A program made the translations under genes and the position numbers. From Yimella sp. cx-51 (GTDB lineage Bacteria; Actinomycetota; Actinomycetes; Actinomycetales; Dermatophilaceae), in the NCBI RefSeq assembly GCF_017654605.1, contig NZ_CP072113.1:1550001-1614000 (forward strand): DNA of 64,000 nt, written 5' to 3'. This document shows, in pieces, positions 1 through 12,450 of the stretch; the first letter of the stretch is position 1, and each line of letters begins with the position of its first letter. The notes under the pieces were generated by a model. The model made no database searches. It worked only from the letters and a program-made list of their open reading frames with translations, and was not told where the DNA came from.

Positions 1-2842
<2,842 letters not shown>

Positions 2843-2843
<1 letters not shown>

Positions 2844-2935
2844 TGGATCAGCTACACCAGCTTCCTGCGGCTGTCCTTTGGGACATGGACGGCACGTCGA
2901 GCGCGCTGCGCGAGGTGCGGGAGCACGCATGGTGA
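2843..2935 (+). pseudogene. 30-codon remnant copy of a HAD phosphatase N-terminus
   Basis: A short ORF starts on the last base of the metH stop and encodes 30 residues. It includes LPAAVLWDMDGT, nearly the same as the LPAAILWDMDGT that opens the intact HAD gene about 120 bases later. It then runs into unrelated sequence and stops at 2935, inside the start of the real HAD gene. This looks like the 5' stub of a tandem duplicate of the phosphatase gene, or the original start displaced by a duplication. It may still be translated through stop-start coupling with metH. No function is claimed. Confidence 0.5.
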
Positions 2936-3624
2936 CTCTGCGCGGCGACGAACGCGAGCATGGGGATAGAGCGTCCCTGCCAGCGGCAATTTTGTGGGAC
3001 ATGGACGGGACGCTCGTCGACACCGAGCCGTACTGGATGAACGCCGAGCACCAACTGGTCGGACGGTTCGGGGGAGTGTGGACCGACGAACTGGCCCACC
3101 AGCTCGTGGGTAACCCGTTGCTGGTCTCGGGTCAGATCATCCGCGACAACTCGCCGGTCACCCTGACGCCCGAGCAGATCGTGCAGGAGCTGCTCACCTC
3201 GGTGATCGCGCAGATGCGGGAGCACGTGCCGTGGCGTCCGGGTGCAAACGAACTGCTGAAAGACGCTGTCGCACAAGGCATTCCGAACGCACTGGTGACG
3301 ATGTCGTACGACTCCTTCGCCCGGGTGCTCGTGGAAGGCTTACCGGCCGGCACCTTCTCCGCGGTGATCACCGGGGACGCCGTCACCCACGGCAAGCCGC
3401 ACCCCGAGCCCTACCTGAAGGCGGCCGAGGCACTCGGCGTCAAGATCACCGAGTGTCTCGCGGTGGAAGATTCTCCACCCGGTGTGCGTTCGGCGGTTGC
3501 CTCAGGCGCAGCGACGATCGCCGTGCCTCACGTGGTCGCGGTGCCGGCGGATTCGGGTGCGGTGCATGTCGATTCGCTCGCCGGTCAGACCGTGGTGTCG
3601 CTGTGGGGGCTGGCCCGCGGCTGA
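2929..3624 (+). CDS. HAD family hydrolase (beta-phosphoglucomutase-like phosphatase)
   Basis: This 231-residue haloacid-dehalogenase-type phosphatase has motif I DMDGTLVDTEP near residues 25-35, a Ser/Thr motif II in VTMSYDS, a motif III lysine in GKPHPEPYL, and motif IV VEDSPPG. The cap domain sits between motifs I and II, as in subfamily IA sugar-phosphate phosphatases. The ATG at 2929 gives a normal family length; the frame is open back to 2359 only because it shadows metH. It probably forms a unit with metH. The physiological substrate cannot be read from the sequence. Confidence 0.9.
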   Translation: MVTLRGDEREHGDRASLPAAILWDMDGTLVDTEPYWMNAEHQLVGRFGGVWTDELAHQLVGNPLLVSGQIIRDNSPVTLTPEQIVQELLTSVIAQMREHVPWRPGANELLKDAVAQGIPNALVTMSYDSFARVLVEGLPAGTFSAVITGDAVTHGKPHPEPYLKAAEALGVKITECLAVEDSPPGVRSAVASGAATIAVPHVVAVPADSGAVHVDSLAGQTVVSLWGLARG

Positions 3625-3631
3625 GCTCTGG

Positions 3632-3949
3632 TCAGGGCCGACTGCTCCACGGACGGCTCCGAAGCGCTTCGAAGTCGCCGCGGATGAACTCCTCGGCAAT
3701 CGAGAGCGGTTCCTCCCGGCTGGAGAGTGGGAGGGTGCCGACCTCCCCACCTGATACGTCGACATTCTCGAACAGCACCGAATCAGCACTGAACTCCAGA
3801 TTCCACTCGTCCGAATCCGTGAGCGAGACGGTGGCGTGCTCTTCATCGGCCGGAGTCAATTCATCGAGCAATGAGCTCAGCCGCTGAAGCGACGAGTCGT
3901 CCAGTTCAGCACCGATCCGATCGGTCAACCTCACCTGGCGATCGCTCAT
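3632..3949 (-). CDS. Hypothetical acidic protein, 105 aa
   Basis: This is an unrecognised small protein, convergent with the HAD gene (7-base gap) and placed after the RecB-like gene on the same strand. It is rich in Asp, Glu and Ser, has no membrane segment or signal peptide, and shows no motif I recognise. A TAGATT box lies 11 bases upstream of the ATG, so transcription from its own near-leaderless promoter is possible. It fills an otherwise empty stretch between two good genes, which supports it being real. No function is suggested. Confidence 0.6.
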   Translation of the reverse strand: MSDRQVRLTDRIGAELDDSSLQRLSSLLDELTPADEEHATVSLTDSDEWNLEFSADSVLFENVDVSGGEVGTLPLSSREEPLSIAEEFIRGDFEALRSRPWSSRP

Positions 3950-3973
3950 GGTCGGTCGTCAATCTACGTGCGA

Positions 3974-4867
3974 TCAGTCCTGCGCCACTTCGGGCACCTC
4001 GGCGAACGCCGGATCGACGGCGCGCTCCGCAGCACGCTCGGGCAGCGGCGGGGGAGTGCCACCGAACTGCGGGCACAGCGCCTTGAAGCTGCACCAGTCG
4101 CACATCCGCGACGGCGCCGGACGCCAGTCGCCGGTGTGCGCCGAGAGCTCGATGGCCTCCCACAGCGCCTTCACCTTGCGCTCGGTGGCCAGCAGATCGC
4201 GTTCGTCGGGTTGGTAGCGCAGGATCTCGCGATCTGCGAGGTAGACCAGCTGCAGCAGGGTCGGCACCTCACCGCGCGTACGCCACAGCACCAACGCGTA
4301 GAACTTCATCTGGAAGAGCGCCTTGGCCTCGAACAACGGCGACGGCGAGCGTCCGCTCTTGTAGTCGACGACCCGCACCTCGCCGGTGGGCGCGACGTCG
4401 AGTCGGTCGATGTAGCCGCGCAGCGTCAGCCCGTCGATCTCGGCCTCGACGTACAACTCGCGTCCGGCGGGTTCGAGGCGTGTGGGGTCTTCGAGCGCGA
4501 ACCAGCGTTCGACGAGCCTGGCCGCCGGGGCCAACCATGCACTGACCTCGCCGTCGACGAGGTCGTTCAGTTGGTCGTCCTGCTCGACAAGGGCCTCCCA
4601 CTGCGGCTGCAGCAGGGAGAGAGCGTGCTCGATGGTGCGCTCGCCGGCATCGACGTCGAAGATCCGCTCGAGCACCGCATGTACGAGCGTGCCTCGCGCA
4701 GCAGCCGCAGAGCGGGGCTCATCGAGCCGGTCGATCACCCGGAAGCGGTAGAGCAACGGGCACTGCATGTAGTCGCCTGCTCGGCTGGGCGAGATGGCGC
4801 GCTTGACCACGGTCACCGGCAGGGCTGACCGCTCCGGCGACTCGTCCGTCTCCACGACCTCCTGCAT
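3974..4867 (-). CDS. RecB-family PD-(D/E)XK exonuclease, Cas4-like
   Basis: This protein of about 297 residues has the nuclease core ISPSRAGDYMQCPLLYRF at the N-terminus, a GTLVHAVLE helix, and the catalytic region YIDRLDV...VVDYKSG, which supplies the PD-(D/E)XK Asp and Lys. A C-terminal cysteine cluster (CDWCSFKALC), together with the N-terminal Cys, can hold a 4Fe-4S cluster. It is probably involved in DNA end processing or repair. I place the start at 4867 rather than 4897 because a TAGGGT box lies exactly 7 bases upstream, the leaderless pattern seen across this window. It is divergent from the site-2 protease gene. Confidence 0.9.
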   Translation of the reverse strand: MQEVVETDESPERSALPVTVVKRAISPSRAGDYMQCPLLYRFRVIDRLDEPRSAAAARGTLVHAVLERIFDVDAGERTIEHALSLLQPQWEALVEQDDQLNDLVDGEVSAWLAPAARLVERWFALEDPTRLEPAGRELYVEAEIDGLTLRGYIDRLDVAPTGEVRVVDYKSGRSPSPLFEAKALFQMKFYALVLWRTRGEVPTLLQLVYLADREILRYQPDERDLLATERKVKALWEAIELSAHTGDWRPAPSRMCDWCSFKALCPQFGGTPPPLPERAAERAVDPAFAEVPEVAQD

Positions 4868-4874
4868 GAGAGCG

Positions 4875-4946
4875 ACCCTACGTTCGAGCACCGACATCGC
4901 CTGCGGTCGGACGCGCCCGTCCCGGGTAGCGCGCCGAAGTTAGGCT
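4875..4946. promoter_or_regulatory. Divergent leaderless promoters of the nuclease and site-2 protease genes
   Basis: On the minus strand TAGGGT (4880 to 4875) ends 7 bases before the ATG at 4867. On the plus strand TAGGCT (4941-4946) ends 7 bases before the ATG at 4954. Both fit TANNNT -10 boxes whose transcripts begin at or next to the start codon. No convincing -35 box is visible. Confidence 0.6.
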
Positions 4947-4953
4947 GGTCGAC

Positions 4954-6099
4954 ATGGCTCGGACTCCCGTGCAGGCTCCCGGCCTGCGAATCGGATCGCT
5001 TCGGGGAGTACCGATCTTCATCGGACGCAGTTGGCTCCTCATCGCTTTCGTCATCGTCGTCACCTTCGGCCCGCAGGTGCGCAACGCGCTGCCCGACCTC
5101 GGGGGCGTCGCCTACGTCGTGGCCTTCGCCTACGTCGTCGGACTCCTGATCTCGGTGCTCGTGCACGAGGCAGCGCACGCGCTGGCCGGCCAGTGGCGCG
5201 GCTTCGAGGTGCACCAGATCGTCGCCGATCTCTGGGGCGGACACACCTCCTTCACGCGCGAGGGCACGACCGCCCGAAGCAGCGCGATCGTCGCCGTCGT
5301 CGGCCCGTTGTCGAACGCCGTCCTGGCCGTGATCGGATATGCCGCACTGCAACTGGATCTGCCTGATGTCGCGCGGCTACTCACCGCGGCGTTTACCTGG
5401 GCCAATGCACTGGTGGCGGCGTTCAACCTCTTGCCCGGCTTCCCCCTGGACGGCGGACACCTGGTGGAAGCGGCTGTCTGGGGCGCTACTGGCAATCGCA
5501 CCAAGGGCACGGTCATCGCCGGCTGGTGCGGGCGCGTGGTCACCCTCGTGATCGTCGCTGTGCTGCTGGTGTGGCCGCTGATCAACGGCAAGACTTTGTC
5601 GCTGGTCAGCACGATCTGGGTGGTGCTCATCGCGTCCTTCATGTGGTTCGGCGCCTCCGCGGCGATCGCCCGTGGCAAGGTCACCGGTCAGCTGGGCACC
5701 GTGCCGCTGGGCGACATCCTGCGCCCGCTGGCGGCAGCACCGGTCGGTTCGTCAGTGGCCGAACTTCCGCCGCACGACACCGTCCTCATGGGGGACGACG
5801 GTCAGCCCGAGGGCTTCGTGGTCGCCGGCAGCGCCATGGCGGTCCCCATGCAGAACCGCGCGTCCACGCCGGCTTCTGCGCTGTTGATCCGGCCGTCCGG
5901 ACCCTGGGTCGTGCAGTTGGAGGACGACGGCAACTCCGGCGGCGATCTCAACGCGCTGGTGACCAACGCCGCCCAACACGGGCAGGTGGCCGAGCGCACG
6001 GTGGTGTTGCAGCGCGACGGTCAGCCGCTGGGTTGGATCGCCCGGGACGACCTGATCCGCGCGGTGCAATCGGCGTTGCAGCCGCGCCGAAACCCGTGA
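4954..6099 (+). CDS. Site-2 protease family (M50) membrane zinc metalloprotease
   Basis: This 381-residue integral membrane protein has the zinc-binding HEAAH at residues 71-75 and the third ligand in LDGGH near residue 166, both within membrane segments. This is the arrangement of the CBS-type (SpoIVFB-like) M50 family. The segment after about residue 235 probably holds the CBS-like regulatory part, although it is divergent. Such enzymes cut transmembrane substrates such as anti-sigma factors; the substrate here is unknown. The start is supported by the TAGGCT box 7 bases upstream. The next gene, trmI, follows after 36 bases with its own promoter. Confidence 0.92.
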   Translation: MARTPVQAPGLRIGSLRGVPIFIGRSWLLIAFVIVVTFGPQVRNALPDLGGVAYVVAFAYVVGLLISVLVHEAAHALAGQWRGFEVHQIVADLWGGHTSFTREGTTARSSAIVAVVGPLSNAVLAVIGYAALQLDLPDVARLLTAAFTWANALVAAFNLLPGFPLDGGHLVEAAVWGATGNRTKGTVIAGWCGRVVTLVIVAVLLVWPLINGKTLSLVSTIWVVLIASFMWFGASAAIARGKVTGQLGTVPLGDILRPLAAAPVGSSVAELPPHDTVLMGDDGQPEGFVVAGSAMAVPMQNRASTPASALLIRPSGPWVVQLEDDGNSGGDLNALVTNAAQHGQVAERTVVLQRDGQPLGWIARDDLIRAVQSALQPRRNP

Positions 6100-6135
6100 C
6101 CGAGCCGGTGGCGGGGAGCCGTAAGCTTCCACCCC

Positions 6136-7161
6136 ATGAGTGAAACCCCGCTGGGAGCGCAGTTGCGTCGTGGTCCGTTCATCGAGGGCGAGCGGGTGCA
6201 GCTGACCGACCCGAAGGGGCGGATGCACACGATCACCCTGGGAGCCGGCAAGCAGTTCCACACCCACCGCGGCTACCTGGCGCACGACGACCTCATCGGT
6301 GGCCCGGACGGCAGCACCATCACCAACACCGCAGGCATCGAATACCTTGCGCTACGTCCTCTGCTGCCCGATTACGTGCTGTCGATGCCGCGCGGCGCGG
6401 CCGTCGTCTATCCCAAGGACGCCGGCCAGATCGTGACAATGGGCGACATCTTCCCCGGCGCCGTCGTGGTCGAAGCGGGCGTCGGTTCCGGAGCTCTCTC
6501 GATGTCGCTGCTGCGCGCTGTCGGTGATCACGGTCGGCTCTACTCCTTCGAACGCCGCGACGACTTCGCGCAGATCGCGCGCGGCAATGTCAACGCCTTC
6601 TTCGGCGCCCCGCACCCCGGATGGACGGTCACGGTCGGCGACCTCGTCGACGCGTTGCCCGAGACCGTTGAGGCCGGCACCGTCGACCGCGTCGTGCTCG
6701 ACATGCTCGCTCCCTGGGACTGCCTCGGTGTCGTCGGCGACGCTCTGGCGCCCGGCGGCCTGCTCATTTGTTACGTGGCCACGGCGACCCAGCTTTCGCG
6801 CACCGCAGAGGCCATGCGCGACCACGGCGGCTTCACCGAGCCCCAGGCCTGGGAATCGCTGGTGCGCGGCTGGCACCTCGAAGGCCTGGCGGTACGACCC
6901 GAACATCGCATGCACGGCCACACCGGCTTCTTGATCTCGACCCGTCGTCTCGCGCCCGGGGTCACGCCACCGGTGCGCAAGCGGCGTCCGAGCAAGGGCG
7001 CTGCCGACGGCTACGACGAGGCCGATGTGCAGGCGGTGCTGCCGTCCGGCGACTGGAGCCCCGAGGACGTCGGCGAACGCCCGGTGTCGGACAAGAAGGT
7101 GCGCAAGCTGGCCCGTTCAATGGGTGAGCCGGAGGCAGATTCGCAGCCCTCGGACAGTTAG
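6136..7161 (+). CDS. trmI: tRNA (adenine-58-N1)-methyltransferase TrmI
   Basis: This 341-residue SAM-dependent enzyme methylates A58 in the T-loop of tRNA. The small N-terminal beta domain is followed by a Rossmann fold with the SAM-binding motif EAGVGSGALS near residue 115 and the catalytic-site segment VVLDMLAPWDCL. A basic, low-complexity tail after about residue 275 extends beyond the core. In actinobacteria trmI usually lies directly upstream of the proteasome ATPase, as here. A TAAGCT box (6122-6127) ends 8 bases before the ATG, indicating a leaderless transcript. Confidence 0.95.
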   Translation: MSETPLGAQLRRGPFIEGERVQLTDPKGRMHTITLGAGKQFHTHRGYLAHDDLIGGPDGSTITNTAGIEYLALRPLLPDYVLSMPRGAAVVYPKDAGQIVTMGDIFPGAVVVEAGVGSGALSMSLLRAVGDHGRLYSFERRDDFAQIARGNVNAFFGAPHPGWTVTVGDLVDALPETVEAGTVDRVVLDMLAPWDCLGVVGDALAPGGLLICYVATATQLSRTAEAMRDHGGFTEPQAWESLVRGWHLEGLAVRPEHRMHGHTGFLISTRRLAPGVTPPVRKRRPSKGAADGYDEADVQAVLPSGDWSPEDVGERPVSDKKVRKLARSMGEPEADSQPSDS

Positions 7162-7200
7162 GGTCGAAAGCAGGGTCACGCGCCGACGAAGGAGAGTGAC

Positions 7201-8937
7201 ATGGCTGACGAACGTCCCACCCCCGAGCCCGCGAAATACGACGAGGTGCAGAGTCTGCGCGCCGAGGTCGAGGCTCTGCGTGCCCGCGTGACGATGAGCC
7301 CCGGCGAGCGCGCCGATCTTGACCAGCAGGTGCGCCAGTTGCGTTCGGCCCAGGCCACGCTGTCGACGCAGAACGAACGCCTGGTGCGCACGCTCAAGGA
7401 CGCTCGTGAGCAGATCGTGTCGCTCAAGGGCGAGATCGACCGGCTGGCCCAGCCCCCGGCGTCCTTCGGCGTGATCCTTGGTCGCGGTGAGGGTGACACC
7501 GTCGACATCCTGACCTCCGGCCGCAAGATGCGCGTGGGTGTCAGCCCGACGATCGAGGACGAGGCCATCGTCCCAGGTCGCGAAGTGGTGCTCAACGAGG
7601 CCCTCAACATCGTGCGTGCCGTCGGTTTCGAGACGGTCGGCGAGCTCGTGCAGGTCAAGGAAATGCTGTCCGGCGACCGTGTGCTGGTGCTGGTGCGCGG
7701 CGACGAGGAGCGGGTCTGCCGAGTGGCAGCAGCGTTGTCCGACACAGCGATTCGCGTCGGCGACTCGCTGTTGCTGGACGGCCGCACCAACTTCGTCTTC
7801 GAGAAGATCGCCAAAGCTGAGGTGGCCGATCTGGTGCTCGAGGAAGTGCCTGACATCCGCTATGAGGACATCGGTGGCCTCGCCGGTCAGATCGAACAGA
7901 TCCGGGACGCCGTCGAGATGCCCTACCTGCATGCCGAACTCTTCCGCGAGCACGCATTGCGTCCGCCCAAGGGCGTCTTGCTCTACGGCCCGCCCGGCTG
8001 TGGCAAGACAATGATCGCCAAGGCGGTCGCCGCATCCCTGGCCCGCAAGGTGGCCGAGAAGACCGGCAAGGAACAACCCAAGAGTTACTTCCTGAACATC
8101 AAGGGCCCCGAACTGCTCAACAAGTACGTCGGTGAGACCGAGCGGCACATCCGGCTGATCTTCCAGCGGGCCCGCGAAGTCTCCTCCGACGGCACGCCCG
8201 TGGTGGTCTTCTTCGACGAAATGGAGTCGCTGTTCCGCACCCGCGGATCGGGCGTGAGCTCGGACGTCGAGACCACCGTCGTCCCGCAACTCCTGGCCGA
8301 GATCGACGGTGTGGAGAAGCTGGAGAACGTCATCGTCATCGGTGCCTCCAACCGCGAGGACATGATCGATCCCGCGATCCTCCGACCGGGCCGGCTCGAC
8401 GTGAAGATCAAGATCGAGCGTCCCGACGCCCAGAGCGCACACGAGATCTTCGGCAAGTACCTCACCGCCGAACTGCCGCTGCACCCGGACGACCTGGCCG
8501 AGCACGACGGCGACCGGGACGCCACGGTGGCCGACATGATCCAGGCGACCGTCGAGCGCATGTACGCAGAGATCGACGAGAACCGCTTCCTGGAGGTCAC
8601 CTACGCCAGCGGCGACAAGGAGATCCTGTACTTCAAGGACTTCAACTCCGGCGCGATGGTGCAGAACATCGTTGACCGCGCCAAGAAAATGGCGATCAAG
8701 GAGCAGTTACTGACCGGGGTCAAGGGCATCCGCGTCGAGCACCTCCTGGAGAGCTGCGTGGTGGAGTTCAAGGAGAACGAAGACCTCCCCAACACCACCA
8801 ACCCCGACGACTGGGCGCGCATCTCCGGCAAGAAGGGGGAGCGCATCACCTACATCCGCACACTCATCGACGGAAAGCAGGGTGGTGGGTCGTCCAAGGC
8901 GATCGACTCGGTGGCCACGACGGGCCAATACCTCTAG
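7201..8937 (+). CDS. arc: Proteasomal AAA ATPase ARC/Mpa
   Basis: This hexameric unfoldase captures pupylated proteins and feeds them into the 20S core. The 578 residues show an N-terminal coiled coil (about residues 12-80, the Pup-binding part), an OB region, and an AAA domain with Walker A GPPGCGKT near residue 263, Walker B FFDEME near 338, and arginine-finger region RPGRLDVK. The last residues are GQYL, the C-terminal docking motif that opens the proteasome gate. A GAAGGAGAG ribosome site lies before the ATG. It stands upstream of dop-pup-prcBA, with three small genes between. Confidence 0.97.
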   Translation: MADERPTPEPAKYDEVQSLRAEVEALRARVTMSPGERADLDQQVRQLRSAQATLSTQNERLVRTLKDAREQIVSLKGEIDRLAQPPASFGVILGRGEGDTVDILTSGRKMRVGVSPTIEDEAIVPGREVVLNEALNIVRAVGFETVGELVQVKEMLSGDRVLVLVRGDEERVCRVAAALSDTAIRVGDSLLLDGRTNFVFEKIAKAEVADLVLEEVPDIRYEDIGGLAGQIEQIRDAVEMPYLHAELFREHALRPPKGVLLYGPPGCGKTMIAKAVAASLARKVAEKTGKEQPKSYFLNIKGPELLNKYVGETERHIRLIFQRAREVSSDGTPVVVFFDEMESLFRTRGSGVSSDVETTVVPQLLAEIDGVEKLENVIVIGASNREDMIDPAILRPGRLDVKIKIERPDAQSAHEIFGKYLTAELPLHPDDLAEHDGDRDATVADMIQATVERMYAEIDENRFLEVTYASGDKEILYFKDFNSGAMVQNIVDRAKKMAIKEQLLTGVKGIRVEHLLESCVVEFKENEDLPNTTNPDDWARISGKKGERITYIRTLIDGKQGGGSSKAIDSVATTGQYL

Positions 8938-8943
8938 GACGCA

Positions 8944-9474
8944 ATGACTTTCGACCAGAACGACCCGCAGTGCCAGCCCTACACCTCGGGCGAGCCGATC
9001 AAGGGTGGGGTCCATCCGCAAGCGCAGGCGCTGAAGATCATGGGTTTCGCGTTGATGTCGGGGCTCGTGGCGATCGTGGTGGTGATGGCCTTCGTGCTGG
9101 AGCCGTACGACTTCGAGATCGTGCCAGCGGCGATCGGACTGTTCGTCGGTGTGATGGCGGCGAGTGTGATCCCGATCGTCAGTAAGCCGCGGCCCTTCCC
9201 GGCAGGTGCTCGTCCGAGCCCGGAGACAGTCATCGAGCGCTTCCGCCCGATCATGATTCTCTGCTTCGCGATGGCTGAAGCACCTGCGCTCGTCGGGGTT
9301 GCGCTGTGTCTGGCCTTCGGCGCCAATGTGTTGGCGCTGCTTCCGGCCGTGCTCATCTCGTTGGCGCTCATGGGCGTGCTGGTGATCCCCAACCGCAAGA
9401 ACATCGCCACCGTTGAACGGGAGTTCGACCGCGACGGAGCGACCTCGAATCTGTCGGCGCTGTTCGGCTACTGA
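8944..9474 (+). CDS. Hypothetical membrane protein with four predicted helices
   Basis: This 176-residue protein starts 6 bases after the ARC stop, so it is probably cotranscribed with it. Hydrophobic segments lie near residues 31-51, 57-76, 101-120 and 127-147, with a short polar N-terminus and a C-terminal tail. I recognise no catalytic motif. Membrane proteins of this type sit between the proteasome ATPase and dop in several actinobacteria, but no role in pupylation is established to my knowledge. It is convergent with the DUF3054 gene, with only one base between the stops. Confidence 0.8.
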   Translation: MTFDQNDPQCQPYTSGEPIKGGVHPQAQALKIMGFALMSGLVAIVVVMAFVLEPYDFEIVPAAIGLFVGVMAASVIPIVSKPRPFPAGARPSPETVIERFRPIMILCFAMAEAPALVGVALCLAFGANVLALLPAVLISLALMGVLVIPNRKNIATVEREFDRDGATSNLSALFGY

Positions 9475-9475
9475 T

Positions 9476-9865
9476 TCATCCAGTGGCAGCGTTGCGCTGC
9501 CGCACGATCAAGTGGCGGATCGCACGCCATCCGATGAGGAAGGCGGCCAAGGTCAGCGAGGCGACGATGATGAACGGCACCGCCGTACCCAGATCCATCT
9601 GGTGCCGCAACAGCATGCCGATGGCCACCGTGCAGATCCACACCGTGACGCCTGAAGGCACGGTCACCGGCACGAGGCGATCCCAGTTGTAGTAGGCGAC
9701 GATCCAGCCGGTGGCCGTCCCGATGAGGAATGGCCACGCGGTGTCGAGGGCTCCGGCGAGGTTCCCGGAGTCGTGCGACGCCCTGCCGATCGCGGCGAAG
9801 ATGATGACCAGCGCGACATCGAGAATGAGCAGCGGCCAATTTTTGGTGCTCGGACGACTGGTCAC
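9476..9865 (-). CDS. DUF3054 family membrane protein
   Basis: This small membrane protein of about 129 residues has four hydrophobic helices. The segments around DVALVIIFAAIGRASH and AWPFLIGTATGWIVAYY match the DUF3054 family as I know it. The GTG start at 9865 overlaps the stop of the upstream hydrolase gene in the classic four-base way; a TTG at 9880 is the alternative. The two genes therefore form a coupled pair on the minus strand. The family has no established biochemical role. Confidence 0.8.
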   Translation of the reverse strand: MTSRPSTKNWPLLILDVALVIIFAAIGRASHDSGNLAGALDTAWPFLIGTATGWIVAYYNWDRLVPVTVPSGVTVWICTVAIGMLLRHQMDLGTAVPFIIVASLTLAAFLIGWRAIRHLIVRQRNAATG

Positions 9866-10833
9866 TGGGCAGTCCACCAATCGATGAGCTGGTCAGCGAT
9901 CTCCATGCGTGCTTGATGGCCCACATTGGTCGCGCCGGGCATGTTGAGGAAGCCGTGCGGCACCTGGTAGTAGCGGGTCAGGCGGGTCGGCACACCGTGA
10001 CGCTGCAGTTGGCGGGCGTAGTCGATTCCCTCGGCGCACAACGGATCGCGGTCAGCGGTCTGCACCAATGCCGGCGCAACCCCGCGGACGTCCGCACGTG
10101 CGGGTGACAGCTTCGGGTCGACGTCCGCGAGCCCGGTGCCCTCGAGGTAGAGCTCCTTGTAGCGGTCCATGTCAGGTCCGGTCAGAGCGGGTGCACGGCG
10201 CATCTCGTGCACGATCGACAGATCGGTGGCCGGGTAGATGAGCACCTGGCCGAGCAGATCGCGACGATGCTCGCGGGCGTGGATGGCAGTGAGGGCCGAG
10301 AGGTTGCCTCCTGCGCTGTCGCCGCCGACCACGATCCGCGGCGTCGGGGTGCCGCACTCGGTAGGACCGCCACTCAACCAGTCGAAGATGTCGAGCGCGT
10401 CGTGCAGGCCTTGCGGAGCCTTGTGCTCAGGGGCCTTGCGGTAGTCGGGGGCCAGCACGGTGCATTCGGCCCGATGGGCCAGCAGCGTGAGCATCGAGTC
10501 GTAGTCGCGCGGACGTCCGCGCACCCACCCGCCGCCGTGGATGTAGAGCAACACCCGATCGGTCTGCTTGCTGCCACGGTAACGCCGCACCGGTAACTCG
10601 AAACCGTCGCGCACGGGCACCGTGAACTCGTCGATCTCGATGCCGGGGGTGAGGCCACCGATGATGACGGAGGCAGGGAATTTCGGCGCCGGTGACAGTG
10701 CCCGGGAGTCAGCCGCGAGCTGCTCGAGGGTCATCTCGGCGAAGGGAACGCGCTGCGTGCGTGCCAGGGCGAAGCACAGCAAACGCGTGCGAAGTGGCAT
10801 TCCGGAGGTGTCGGACCAACTGGTGCGTGACAT
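9862..10833 (-). CDS. Alpha/beta hydrolase of the hormone-sensitive-lipase/acetyl-hydrolase family
   Basis: This 323-residue esterase has the oxyanion-hole motif HGGGW (in YIHGGGWVRG) and nucleophile elbow GDSAGG. A late Asp in ADRDPLC and a His in YQVPHGF complete the triad. It probably hydrolyses short acyl esters in the cytoplasm. The ATG at 10833 is preferred over the long upstream extension, which enters the dop promoter region. A GATACT box ends 6 bases before it, consistent with a leaderless transcript. It is divergent from dop and coupled to the DUF3054 gene. Confidence 0.9.
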   Translation of the reverse strand: MSRTSWSDTSGMPLRTRLLCFALARTQRVPFAEMTLEQLAADSRALSPAPKFPASVIIGGLTPGIEIDEFTVPVRDGFELPVRRYRGSKQTDRVLLYIHGGGWVRGRPRDYDSMLTLLAHRAECTVLAPDYRKAPEHKAPQGLHDALDIFDWLSGGPTECGTPTPRIVVGGDSAGGNLSALTAIHAREHRRDLLGQVLIYPATDLSIVHEMRRAPALTGPDMDRYKELYLEGTGLADVDPKLSPARADVRGVAPALVQTADRDPLCAEGIDYARQLQRHGVPTRLTRYYQVPHGFLNMPGATNVGHQARMEIADQLIDWWTAQ

Positions 10834-10882
10834 GCGCCCAGTATCGCCGCGGACACCCGACATCGTGCGGAAGGGGTGAACG

Positions 10883-10888
10883 TAATGT
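10883..10888 (+). promoter_or_regulatory. Leaderless -10 box of dop
   Basis: TAATGT ends 7 bases before the dop ATG at 10896. No ribosome-binding site and no clear -35 are visible, so transcription probably starts at the initiation codon. Confidence 0.55.
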
Positions 10889-10895
10889 TGAGCGC

Positions 10896-12419
10896 ATGAG
10901 CGTGCGCCGTGTGATGGGGATCGAGACCGAGTACGGCATCTCGCAGCCGGGCGATCCGAGTGCCAACCCGATGCTGATGTCGGGCAGGGTGGTGACCGCC
11001 TACGCCCGCTCTCTGGGGCTGCGCGCCGCACAGGGCGGCTGGGACTACGCCGACGAAGCGCCCCTGCAGGACGCGCGTGGCTGGGCAATGGACCGGCAGA
11101 TGGCCGACCCGAGCCAGCTCACCGATGAGGAAGACCCGACGATGGCGAATGTCGTCCTCACCAACGGTGCCCGCTTGTACGTCGACCACGCCCACCCGGA
11201 GTACTCCTCACCGGAGGTGAGCTCGCCCCGGGCAGCCGTGATCTGGGACCGTGCCGGCGAGTTGGTGATGCGTGAGGCGGTCAGGCTGCTCAACGGGCCG
11301 GGCATGCCACCGCTGAACCTCTACAAGAACAACACCGACGGCAAGGGCGCCTCCTACGGCACCCACGAGAACTACCTCATGCGGCGGCTCACCCCGTTCG
11401 CCGACATCATCAACGGCCTCATCCCGTTCTTCGTCACCCGGCAGGTCTTCTGCGGCTCCGGCAAGGTCGGCATCGGCACCGAATCGCAGCGGGCCGGCTT
11501 CCAGCTCTCCCAACGGGCTGACTTCTTCGAGACCGAGGTGGGTCTGGAGACCACCCTCAAGCGGCCGATCATCAACACCCGCGACGAACCGCATGCTGTC
11601 ACCGAGAAGTACCGCCGGCTGCACGTCATCATCGGCGACGCCAACCACTGCGATGTCGCCAATTTCCTCAAGCTCGGCACCACCAGCCTGGTGCTCGGCA
11701 TCATCGAAGCGGGTGCCGTCACGCAAGACCTCACGCTCGCCGAGCCGGTGGCCGCCCTGCAACAGATCTCCCACGATCCCTCGCTGAAGACCAAGGTGGC
11801 GCTGGCGGACGGGCGGACGCTGACCGCGCTGGAGATCCAGTACGCCTATCTGGAGATGGTGCAGCAGTGGTTGGAGGCCAGCTACGGCAACGATCTTGAC
11901 GCCGAGACCGCAGAGACGGTGCAGCGGTGGAGCGATGTGCTCGACAAACTCGACACCGACCCCATGAGCGCCGCACGCGAAGTCGATTGGGTCGCCAAAC
12001 TGCAACTCCTGCAAGGCTTTCGCGATCGCGGATTGGAGTGGTCCGACCCGAAGTTGCGGGCCATCGACATCCAGTGGAGCGATGTGCGCGCCGACAAGGG
12101 CATCTTCCACAAGCTGGCCGCGGCCGGACGCTTCGAGGAGTTGGTGAGTGCCGACGACGTCGCTGCAGCAGTCACCGAACCGCCCACTGACACCCGGGCC
12201 TATTTCCGCGGCCGGGCCCTGTCCCAGTTCGGGGCGAATGTCGCGGCCGCGTCGTGGGATTCGGTCATCTTCGACGTCCCCGAACGCCGCGCCATGCAGC
12301 GGGTGCCGATGCTCGAGCCCCTGCGCGGGAGCAAGGAACACGTGGGGGAGTTGTTCGACGCGGCAGGGAGCGCCGACGAACTCCTCACCGCGCTGTTGAC
12401 GCCAGGCAACGGTCGCTGA
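10896..12419 (+). CDS. dop: Deamidase/depupylase of Pup, Dop
   Basis: Dop converts the C-terminal Gln of Pup to Glu and also removes Pup from substrates. The 507-residue protein opens with RVMGIETEYGIS, the glutamine-synthetase-like nucleotide-binding start shared with PafA. It carries the Dop-specific loop (about residues 40-85) that PafA lacks, and the nucleophilic Asp97 in YVDHAHPEYSSPE. The ATG at 10896 follows a leaderless promoter; the open frame back to 10692 is a shadow of the hydrolase gene. Pup and the core proteasome genes follow directly. Confidence 0.97.
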   Translation: MSVRRVMGIETEYGISQPGDPSANPMLMSGRVVTAYARSLGLRAAQGGWDYADEAPLQDARGWAMDRQMADPSQLTDEEDPTMANVVLTNGARLYVDHAHPEYSSPEVSSPRAAVIWDRAGELVMREAVRLLNGPGMPPLNLYKNNTDGKGASYGTHENYLMRRLTPFADIINGLIPFFVTRQVFCGSGKVGIGTESQRAGFQLSQRADFFETEVGLETTLKRPIINTRDEPHAVTEKYRRLHVIIGDANHCDVANFLKLGTTSLVLGIIEAGAVTQDLTLAEPVAALQQISHDPSLKTKVALADGRTLTALEIQYAYLEMVQQWLEASYGNDLDAETAETVQRWSDVLDKLDTDPMSAAREVDWVAKLQLLQGFRDRGLEWSDPKLRAIDIQWSDVRADKGIFHKLAAAGRFEELVSADDVAAAVTEPPTDTRAYFRGRALSQFGANVAAASWDSVIFDVPERRAMQRVPMLEPLRGSKEHVGELFDAAGSADELLTALLTPGNGR

Positions 12420-12450
12420 CGGTTGCCCACCCCGGCCGACACCGGCTGGT